In this document: positions 1 to 4,639 of the stretch, one piece after another
Layout: each line of letters opens with the position of its first letter
Position numbering within the stretch: position 1 is the first letter of the stretch
Assembly: GCA_006226225.1 (NCBI GenBank)
Contig: SBHI01000164.1
Location: 1 to 7,570, forward strand
Reading direction: 5' to 3'
Length of the DNA: 7,570 bases
From: Alphaproteobacteria bacterium
GTDB taxonomy: Bacteria; Pseudomonadota; Alphaproteobacteria; Micavibrionales; CSBR16-224
Program-made: the position numbers and the translations under genes
Notes under the pieces: model-generated
Database searches by the model: none
Told to the model about the DNA's origin: nothing
What the model saw: only the letters and a program-made list of their open reading frames with translations

Positions 1-1409
1 TCGGGAACCCAGCGCGTTTTGGCGATTTCAGACAAAGCGCGGTCGCGCAGGCTTTTACCTTCCGCATCCTTGTCGTCAATCGAGATAAACCATTGCGGCG
101 TGTTGCGGAAGATCACCGGCGCTTTCGAACGCCATGAATGTGGATAGCTGTGGCGGATCTGCGCTTTTGCGACCAGATTGCCTGCTTCGCGAATGGCTTC
201 CGTGACCAGCTTGTTGGCGGGACCTTTACGCCCGTCTTCCAGATAAACCGGCATGCCTGCAAACAGCGGCACGGCCTCGGCATAGGTACCGTCGCCATTG
301 ACGGTATGAGGTACCTCGATACCGTTTTTCATACCAAGCTTATAGTCATCCTCACCATGACCGGGGGCGATATGAACAAAACCCGTTCCCGCATCGGTGG
401 TGACAAAATCGGCTTCCAGTGCCGGCACATCGAAATCGTAACCCTGCGCATGCAGGGTGTGATGGCAGATAGCGCCTGCAAAATCAGCGCCTTTACCGTT
501 CCAGAAAACGCTATGGGCGGTAATGCCTGCCGCTTCCAGTGTGGCATCCAGCAGTTCTTTCGCGATCAGGAGCTTGTCGCCTTTCTGGGCGGTGCTGTCT
601 TCTGCCGTGTCATCAACTGTGAAACCGATATAATCCATCTCCGCGCCATAGGCGACGGCGCGGTTACCCGGCAATGTCCAGGGCGTGGTTGTCCAGATCA
701 CGACAAAGGCGTCTTCCAGCCCTGCGGGCGCGCCGGATTTGAACGGGAATTTCACCCAAACCGTGTCGGAGGTATGGTCGCGGTATTCGATTTCCGCCTC
801 GGCCAGTGCGGTTTGCTCCGGCACCGACCACATCACGGGCTTACTGCCCTGATAGAGCTTGTTGTTCAGCAGGAATTTGTGAATTTCCTTGGTGATCAGC
901 GCTTCGGAGCGGTTCTCCATAGTTTTATAGGGTTTGTCCCAGTCACCCCAGATACCCAGGCGTTTAAATTCCGCCGTTTGCACATCCATCCAGTGCTGGG
1001 CGAAATCGCGGCATTCCTGACGGAAAACTTCCGGCGGCACATCTTCTTTGCGCTTGCCTTCGGCGCGGTATTTTTCCTCGATCTTCCATTCGATCGGCAG
1101 TCCGTGACAGTCGAAACCCGGCACCAGCGGTGCGTCATAGCCCAGCATTTGCCAGCTGCGTACAACAACATCTTTCAACACGGTCGAAAGCGCATGACCC
1201 ATATGGATATGACCATTGGCAAAGGGCGGCCCCATATGCAGAATTTTTTTTGCACGTGTTTTTGATGCCTCACGCTGTTTTTTATAAAGGTCGATTTCCT
1301 CCCAGCGTTTGACGATGACAGGTTCCTTTTGCGGCAAACCGCCGCGGCGCGAAAATTCCGTTTGCGGAAGATGGATGGTGGCTCCGTAATCCGGCTCTTG
1401 TTCCGACAT
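1..1409 (-). CDS. ileS: Isoleucyl-tRNA synthetase, N-terminal 469 residues (cut by window edge)
   Basis: Class I aminoacyl-tRNA synthetase that charges tRNA-Ile in the cytoplasm and hydrolyses mischarged Val-tRNA-Ile. I translated the whole minus frame by hand: it is open from the ATG at 1409 to the left edge with no frameshift. Visible landmarks are the HIGH signature as HMGH at residues 69-72 within PPFANGHIHMGH, the conserved CHGLPIEW at 101-108, and the editing (CP1) domain with WTTTPWTLPGNR at 239-250 and TDAGTGFVHIAPGHGEDD at 338-355. YPHSWRSKAPVIFRNTPQWF at 422-441 then returns towards the catalytic core. The KMSKS loop, anticodon-binding region and any C-terminal zinc site lie outside the window (family length is roughly 900-950 residues). 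The start is supported by an AAGGAT ribosome binding site (1421-1426) 11 nt upstream and by the family-typical N-terminus. The gene is divergent from the 138-residue ORF at 1594. Family identity is near certain. Confidence 0.97.
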   Translation of the reverse strand, partial: MSEQEPDYGATIHLPQTEFSRRGGLPQKEPVIVKRWEEIDLYKKQREASKTRAKKILHMGPPFANGHIHMGHALSTVLKDVVVRSWQMLGYDAPLVPGFDCHGLPIEWKIEEKYRAEGKRKEDVPPEVFRQECRDFAQHWMDVQTAEFKRLGIWGDWDKPYKTMENRSEALITKEIHKFLLNNKLYQGSKPVMWSVPEQTALAEAEIEYRDHTSDTVWVKFPFKSGAPAGLEDAFVVIWTTTPWTLPGNRAVAYGAEMDYIGFTVDDTAEDSTAQKGDKLLIAKELLDATLEAAGITAHSVFWNGKGADFAGAICHHTLHAQGYDFDVPALEADFVTTDAGTGFVHIAPGHGEDDYKLGMKNGIEVPHTVNGDGTYAEAVPLFAGMPVYLEDGRKGPANKLVTEAIREAGNLVAKAQIRHSYPHSWRSKAPVIFRNTPQWFISIDDKDAEGKSLRDRALSEIAKTRWVP

Positions 1410-1477
1410 GGTGTGAATCAATCCTTTTTTGGTAAATTGCGACTCTACAAAAATAGGCGGAATACCGCGCCCGCGCA

Positions 1478-1505
1478 AGTATAAATACGGGCACAGAGTT
1501 GCAAG
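1478..1505 (-). promoter_or_regulatory. Candidate ileS promoter
   Basis: On the minus strand, CTTGCA (1500-1505) and TATACT (1478-1483) are separated by 16 bp. TATACT matches the sigma-70 -10 consensus at five of six positions, and the CTTG-type -35 resembles those of alphaproteobacterial promoters. Transcription would begin near 1471 and give a leader of about 60 nt before the ileS ATG. The inverted repeat at 1517-1536 lies just upstream of the -35 element. This is inferred from sequence only. Confidence 0.4.
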
Positions 1506-1516
1506 AATTTTAATTA

Positions 1517-1536
1517 TATGTAAATATATTCACATA
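1517..1536. promoter_or_regulatory. 20-bp inverted repeat, candidate operator
   Basis: TATGTAAATATATTCACATA is a dyad in which nine of ten base pairs match; the only mismatch is A1522 against C1531. The core has the form TGT-N10-ACA. Its length and symmetry fit a site for a dimeric helix-turn-helix regulator. It lies between the divergent ileS and the 1594 gene, upstream of the candidate ileS -35. Part of the symmetry could reflect the local AT-richness, and I cannot assign it to a known regulator. Confidence 0.4.
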
Positions 1537-1550
1537 GCGACTGAGTCGCT
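1536..1550. repeat. Perfect 7-bp inverted repeat with 1-nt centre
   Basis: AGCGACTGAGTCGCT is two perfect 7-bp arms around a single central G. It abuts the AT-rich dyad at 1517-1536, sharing one base with it. It is followed on the plus strand by TTGTTTTT, so it superficially resembles a terminator, but a 1-nt loop is too tight for a full stem: the inner pairs would open to leave 5-6 bp. No plus-strand gene upstream needs terminating. A second operator or a leader hairpin for the 1594 gene are the alternatives. Confidence 0.4.
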
Positions 1551-1593
1551 TGTTTTTGGCGGAATTTTGATTTTTAAAAGGGTGTAAAAAATT

Positions 1594-2010
1594 ATGGCGT
1601 ATCATCTTTGGTATTCGGAAAAATCGGCGGATATGCATGCCGGTAAAACGGAAGAAAAACACTGGAACGGGGCAGAAGCATGGACGGATACCGGCTATGC
1701 GATTGCGGCGGACAGGGACGGCAATCTGATTCAGTATATGGATGCGGGCGACCGCGTACAGCCTGCCGTGCAGGGGCATGACCGTCATGCTTATATTGTG
1801 GCAATCGGACGTGAGAAAGAGGATTTCCGGGTATTGGTGAACCGCAAGGGCGAGATCAATGCGGATTTGGCGGCGGAACTGGATATCAAAGCCGATCTTG
1901 AGGTGATCAAATCGCTGGTGCCGCAATTCTACGAGCCGAAGCCGCAGATGCAAAAATCCGCGGTGGTGCAAAATGGTGCAAAGGCTACGGCACTTAAAGC
2001 GGGCGTTTAA
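1594..2010 (+). CDS. Hypothetical protein, 138 residues
   Basis: I do not recognise this protein. It begins with an aromatic-rich MAYHLWYSEKS and has a Trp-containing stretch (WNGAEAWTDTGYAIAADRDG, about 24-43). A likely beta-rich core follows (HAYIVAIGREKEDFRVLVNRKG, about 65-86), then a helical acidic stretch (DLAAELDIKADLEVIKSLVP, 91-110) and a short Pro/Gln/Ala tail. There is no signal peptide, membrane segment or cysteine, so a soluble cytoplasmic protein is likely. The start has an AAAAGG ribosome binding site (1577-1582) 11 nt upstream. The competing long frame on the opposite strand is His/Arg-rich in the manner of a shadow frame, whereas this frame has a balanced globular composition. 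It converges with the P-loop gene, overlapping it by 17 bp at the 3' ends. Real gene: likely. Function: unknown. Confidence 0.75.
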   Translation: MAYHLWYSEKSADMHAGKTEEKHWNGAEAWTDTGYAIAADRDGNLIQYMDAGDRVQPAVQGHDRHAYIVAIGREKEDFRVLVNRKGEINADLAAELDIKADLEVIKSLVPQFYEPKPQMQKSAVVQNGAKATALKAGV

Positions 2011-2557
2011 TCCCCCATTGATCGTAAAGCGCGTTCAGCGCCTTCATCGATTTGACGGAAACAAAAGGCAGATGCGGGCGCTGTGCAAGCAGTGCGGCAT
2101 ATTTGGGCTTTTTTTTCGGATATTGCGTCACGGAATAATGAATCAGGCCGAAGCTGAATTCTCGCGTTGCGCCCTTCAGCCCGCCATAGCGGTTGTGCTT
2201 GCCTTTGAAACAGCGCAAAAGATAGCGCAGCATACAGCCCCAAAGCGGCGGGTCGATCCAGATCACCCCTGTGGCGCGGTCAAGGCGTTGCGGCAGGCCG
2301 GAAGAATAATTGCCGTCCATCACCCAGCCGTCCTGTTTGACGGCATCATCATGTGCGGCGATAAATTCCTCCAGCGGGCGGGTCTGCCAATCCGTGCCGG
2401 GGATGTGACGAATCTGGTCAAGATGTATGCCGGGTACATCCAGCTTTTGCGCCAGAATATGTGTCAGCGTCGACTTGCCGCTGTTGGACGGGCCGATGAT
2501 GCAGATGCGCCGTCCCATCTGTGAAAGCGGAGGAAAATCCTTGGTTTTCTGGCTCAT
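1994..2557 (-). CDS. FlaR-like small P-loop NTPase / adenylate-kinase-like protein
   Basis: A 187-residue P-loop NTPase. The Walker A motif is GPSNSGKST at residues 22-30, preceded by a hydrophobic strand (RRICII). Downstream are LDQIRHIPGTDW (46-57) and DGWVMDGNYSSGLPQRLDRATGVIWIDPP (76-104). This order matches the adenylate-kinase-like family often annotated as topology modulation protein FlaR or simply AAA-family ATPase, which is a kinase-type fold with no firmly established substrate. The C-terminal third is basic (KKKPKYAAL). The ATG at 2557 has no clear Shine-Dalgarno; the next ATG, at residue 14, has none either and would begin only eight residues before the Walker A motif, so the longer form is preferred. 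The gene is single, divergent from the HAD gene (85 bp between starts) and convergent with the 1594 gene. The name FlaR should not be read as a proven DNA-topology role. Confidence 0.85.
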   Translation of the reverse strand: MSQKTKDFPPLSQMGRRICIIGPSNSGKSTLTHILAQKLDVPGIHLDQIRHIPGTDWQTRPLEEFIAAHDDAVKQDGWVMDGNYSSGLPQRLDRATGVIWIDPPLWGCMLRYLLRCFKGKHNRYGGLKGATREFSFGLIHYSVTQYPKKKPKYAALLAQRPHLPFVSVKSMKALNALYDQWGIKRPL

Positions 2558-2560
2558 AGC

Positions 2561-2589
2561 TTGACAAATATTATGAAAAATGTTACAAA
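2561..2589 (+). promoter_or_regulatory. Sigma-70-type promoter for the HAD gene
   Basis: A perfect -35 box TTGACA (2561-2566) and a -10 box TACAAA (2584-2589, four of six consensus positions) are separated by the ideal 17 bp. Transcription would start near 2596, giving a leader of about 47 nt before the ATG at 2643. The -35 box begins only 4 bp from the start codon of the divergent P-loop gene, so polymerase binding here could affect that gene. Confidence 0.65.
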
Positions 2590-2642
2590 AGATGCTGGGT
2601 ATTTCTTAACAGGATGCGTTTAAAAAAACAAAGGAAAATCCG

Positions 2643-3386
2643 ATGACGATCAAGGCGGTTCTTTGGGATGTGGATGGCACGCTGGTTGATACCGAGCCGC
2701 TGCATCTGGCAAAATTTGCAGGTGTTGCGAAAAATAACGGTATCACGCTGGATGATGACGAGCTGGAAGCAATGCGCGGCGTTGCCGATAAAGCGGTCTG
2801 GAAATATCTGAAAGCTTATAAAGGGCTCAAAATCTCCCTCGATGATTTTTACGACGAATGTTACGACTATTATATGGCGCATCCGGAAGAGATCGTGCCG
2901 CGCGACGGCGCAAAAGATGCCTTTGACCATTTTGCCTCGCAAGATATTCCGCAGGCCGCCGTTTCCAGCGGTATCCGTATTGCGGTGGACCACAGCCTGT
3001 CACAATCGGGCGTGGATGATCAAATGCTGTTTTCACTCAGTGCCGATGATGTCGGTGAAACCAAACCGCACCCGCTGCCCTATATGTCGGGCAAGGCGGT
3101 GATGTGCTATGGGCTGGACTGGGATAATGACGCAACCGATCCGGCGGATTTTGTCGCGGTGGAAGATAGCCCCGCAGGGGTGATGGCGGCAAAACTGGCG
3201 GGTATGACAACGATTTTCTGGCCGCAGCACGCAGGCAAAACCAGCAAATATGCCGATTATACGGTGGAAACGCCTGAGGAGCTGATGGAATTGGTGAAAT
3301 CCCTGACAGCGGGCGATGCAAAACCGGCTCAGAAGGTGGAAGAAAAACGCGACCCGCCGCGCAAACCCTACCGCCCGAAATGGTAA
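2643..3386 (+). CDS. HAD-superfamily hydrolase (beta-phosphoglucomutase-like phosphatase)
   Basis: A 247-residue haloacid-dehalogenase subfamily IA protein, a class that acts on small phosphorylated metabolites through an aspartyl-phosphate intermediate. Motif I is WDVDGTLVDTEP, with nucleophile Asp9 and acid/base Asp11. Motif II is the SSG at 108-110, motif III is Lys141 in GETKPHP, and motif IV is VEDSPAGVMAAKLAGM (173-188) with the metal-binding acidic pair Glu174-Asp175. The helical cap lies at about 17-85. All catalytic positions are present, so it should be active; the substrate (sugar phosphate, phosphoglycolate or other) cannot be told from the sequence. The ATG has a good AAGGAA ribosome binding site (2631-2636) 6 nt upstream. 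The last 25 or so residues form an unusual Lys/Pro/Arg-rich tail ending KPYRPKW, beyond the normal end of the fold. It appears monocistronic, between its own promoter and a terminator. Confidence 0.92.
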   Translation: MTIKAVLWDVDGTLVDTEPLHLAKFAGVAKNNGITLDDDELEAMRGVADKAVWKYLKAYKGLKISLDDFYDECYDYYMAHPEEIVPRDGAKDAFDHFASQDIPQAAVSSGIRIAVDHSLSQSGVDDQMLFSLSADDVGETKPHPLPYMSGKAVMCYGLDWDNDATDPADFVAVEDSPAGVMAAKLAGMTTIFWPQHAGKTSKYADYTVETPEELMELVKSLTAGDAKPAQKVEEKRDPPRKPYRPKW

Positions 3387-3412
3387 AATAATCCCGTCTC
3401 GGTTATTTTTTT
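3387..3412 (+). terminator. Likely Rho-independent terminator of the HAD gene
   Basis: Directly after the stop codon, AATAA (3387-3391) pairs with TTATT (3403-3407), and CCG (3394-3396) pairs with CGG (3400-3402) around a TCT loop, with a 2-nt bulge on the 5' side. The run of seven T residues (3406-3412) completes the pattern. The stem is short on GC and bulged, so termination may be incomplete and allow read-through into the leader that follows. Confidence 0.5.
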
Positions 3413-3414
3413 AA

Positions 3415-3435
3415 AAGAATCTTCGCAGGATTCTT
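3415..3435. repeat. Perfect 7-bp inverted repeat (hairpin)
   Basis: AAGAATC (3415-3421) and GATTCTT (3429-3435) are exact reverse complements around the 7-nt loop TTCGCAG. A further G-U and A-U pair could extend the stem inward. It comes immediately after the T-run of the HAD terminator and before the SD-pairing stem. It may be part of a structured leader or a protein-binding site. On the minus strand the second arm is followed by only four T residues, so a reverse terminator is possible but weak. Confidence 0.45.
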
Positions 3436-3442
3436 GCGCCCG

Positions 3443-3489
3443 CTGTCGTATTACTTTTAGAGCAAGCGGTTATTAATGTAATATGACGG
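3443..3489 (+). promoter_or_regulatory. Leader stem-loop covering part of a Shine-Dalgarno sequence
   Basis: Positions 3443-3454 (CTGTCGTATTAC) pair with 3478-3489 (GTAATATGACGG) to form a continuous 12-bp RNA stem: ten Watson-Crick pairs and two G-U wobbles (3448/3484 and 3444/3488), enclosing a 23-nt loop. The last two bases of the 3' arm are the first two of the GGAG ribosome binding site (3488-3491) of the micro-ORF at 3500, so folding would partly hide that site. A competing 5-bp stem, CCGCT (3440-3444) with AGCGG (3465-3469), cannot coexist with the base of the long stem. This could be a translational switch, thermosensor or protein-binding leader; it matches no riboswitch class I recognise. 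Confidence 0.4.
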
Positions 3490-3499
3490 AGCGAAGACA

Positions 3500-3571
3500 A
3501 TGCGCATGAAACCTGTTTTGACCGGACTGATGTTCGGATTCTATATTCTTTTGACAATGACGCGTTTCTAG
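3500..3571 (+). CDS. Possible 23-residue membrane micropeptide
   Basis: A 24-codon frame encoding MRMKPVLTGLMFGFYILLTM followed by TRF. It has two basic residues near the N-terminus and a hydrophobic core long enough for one short membrane span, ending in Thr-Arg-Phe. A good GGAG ribosome binding site (3488-3491) lies 8 nt before the ATG. The stop codon is 28 nt before the esterase start. It could be a small membrane protein or a translated leader affecting the esterase. Against it: the frame is very short, and the same DNA holds a plausible promoter (3518-3547) whose TTGACC and TATATT boxes could explain the composition. I know of no homologue. Confidence 0.4.
   Translation: MRMKPVLTGLMFGFYILLTMTRF
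3518..3547 (+). promoter_or_regulatory. Candidate promoter for the exported hydrolase
   Basis: TTGACC (3518-3523) and TATATT (3542-3547) are spaced by 18 bp, five of six consensus matches in each box. Transcription would start near 3554, leaving about 46 nt of leader before the ATG at 3600 and bypassing the stem-loop at 3443-3489. The promoter would lie inside the micro-ORF at 3500-3571. If it is the main promoter, the micro-ORF may be incidental. Confidence 0.4.
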
Positions 3572-3589
3572 TGGGGGAACACGTTTCTA
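3563..3589 (+). repeat. Short direct repeat before the hydrolase start
   Basis: CGTTTCTA occurs at 3563-3570 and again at 3582-3589, 19 bp apart, and each copy is followed within 1-3 bases by a G-run ending in A (GGGGGA, then GGGGA). The second G-run (3591-3594) is the ribosome binding site of the gene at 3600, and the first copy contains the stop codon of the micro-ORF. It may be a small local duplication that created a second Shine-Dalgarno-like element. Confidence 0.45.
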
Positions 3590-3599
3590 AGGGGACGGC

Positions 3600-4628
3600 A
3601 TGACGAAAAGGCGGATCATTTTTCAGGCACTGCTGCTGGCGGTATTGTTGACCTTTACCGCTTCTGCGGCGCGCGCGGATATCGAAGACAATCTGAAATA
3701 TAACTTCAAGGCAAAACTGAAAGATAAAATCGCCAAAAAGGTATTGGACAGCGATTACGCGAAAAAAAGCTGTCGTGAAAAAAGCGAGGCGCTGATGTGG
3801 CTGACCGCACGCAAAAAAAGCGGCGGCAAGGACGGGCCGGAGCCTGATATCAAAGATGTGTCATACGGTCACCACTGGCGGCAGCGTTATGATGTGTTTC
3901 TGCCGCAAAAGAAAGTGCTGAAAAAGGCGCCCGTCATCGTCATGGTGCATGGCGGCGGCTGGTGTATCGGTGACAAGGCGATGGGTGCGGGCATGCAGAA
4001 CAAGGTTGCGCGCTGGTCGGAAAAGGGTTTTGTGCTGGTCTCCGTCAATTACCGCATGCTGCCCGATAATGCGCCTGTCACGCGGCAGGCCGAAGATGTG
4101 GCAACGGCGATTGCCCATATACAGGAAAACGCCCGCGATTGGGGCGGCGATAAAGACCGCATTATCGTGATGGGGCATTCAGCAGGGGCGCATCTGGTTT
4201 CTCTGGTCGGGGCGTCGCCCGAAAACTGGAAAAAAACGGGGGTGAAGCCGTGGCTGATGACCATCTCGCTGGATTCCGGCACCTTGAACACACCTGACAC
4301 GATGCGTAAAAACAAATTACTGCTGTTCTCCGAGGCCTTCGGCACCAGCCCGTCCTATTGGCGCGAAACCTCCCCCTATCATCAGATGAGCCGCAAGACG
4401 CTGCCCTGGCTGGGTGTTTGCGCTGCAGGGCGGGACGAGCCCTGCCCGCAGGCGGTGGAATATGCGGAAAAGTCGCAGAAATACGATGTGAAGGCGGCAG
4501 TGCTTTCCGTCAATATGGGGCATGGCGCGATCAATAAAATGCTGGGGCAGGCGGGCGATTATACCGAAAATGTCGAATTTTTTATGGCGGGAATGGATCC
4601 TGTGGTCGCGCAGCTTTTAGGGCGGTGA
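3600..4628 (+). CDS. Exported alpha/beta-hydrolase, esterase/lipase type
   Basis: A 342-residue serine hydrolase. A Sec signal peptide is clear: MTKRR, a hydrophobic core (IIFQALLLAVLLTF), then ASAARA with likely cleavage before Asp27, so the protein is probably periplasmic or secreted. A Lys-rich linker (about 30-75) precedes the catalytic domain. The oxyanion-hole motif HGGGW is at 117-121, followed by NYRMLPDN (150-157). The nucleophile elbow GHSAGAH is at 192-198 with Ser194, the likely acid is Asp279 in AAGRDEPCP, and the likely catalytic histidine is His308 in NMGHGAIN. This layout is that of the HGGG-type (hormone-sensitive-lipase / BD-FAE / arylformamidase-like) esterases, acting on carboxyl esters or amides. 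The exact substrate is not deducible. Cys58, 122, 274 and 282 could form disulfides after export. AAGGGG (3589-3594) serves as a rather close ribosome binding site. It converges with guaA, 11 nt between stops, with no visible terminator in the gap. Confidence 0.9.
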   Translation: MTKRRIIFQALLLAVLLTFTASAARADIEDNLKYNFKAKLKDKIAKKVLDSDYAKKSCREKSEALMWLTARKKSGGKDGPEPDIKDVSYGHHWRQRYDVFLPQKKVLKKAPVIVMVHGGGWCIGDKAMGAGMQNKVARWSEKGFVLVSVNYRMLPDNAPVTRQAEDVATAIAHIQENARDWGGDKDRIIVMGHSAGAHLVSLVGASPENWKKTGVKPWLMTISLDSGTLNTPDTMRKNKLLLFSEAFGTSPSYWRETSPYHQMSRKTLPWLGVCAAGRDEPCPQAVEYAEKSQKYDVKAAVLSVNMGHGAINKMLGQAGDYTENVEFFMAGMDPVVAQLLGR

Positions 4629-4639
4629 TCTTGCTTCTG

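Noticed and set aside
138..1265. Long plus-strand frame of 375 codons opposite the left end of the window.
   Set aside because: It lies wholly antisense to ileS, whose frame is intact with all expected motifs; its product is Cys/His/Phe/Arg-rich and matches nothing.
1536..1557. Rho-independent terminator at the 7-1-7 repeat followed by T residues.
   Set aside because: The 1-nt centre shortens the real stem, the T tract is interrupted, and there is no upstream plus-strand gene within the window.
1510..1971. Minus-strand frame of 153 codons opposite the 138-residue gene.
   Set aside because: His/Arg/Phe-rich composition typical of a shadow frame and no ribosome binding site noticed; the plus frame has both a binding site and normal composition.
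1973..2524. Plus-strand frame of 183 codons opposite the P-loop gene.
   Set aside because: Antisense to a gene with a clear Walker A motif; the product is low-quality, rich in Arg, Cys and Gln.
3571..3603. A GTG-initiated 10-codon frame ending in an ATGA overlap with the hydrolase start.
   Set aside because: Too short to judge, no suitable ribosome binding site, and the overlap is easily coincidental.
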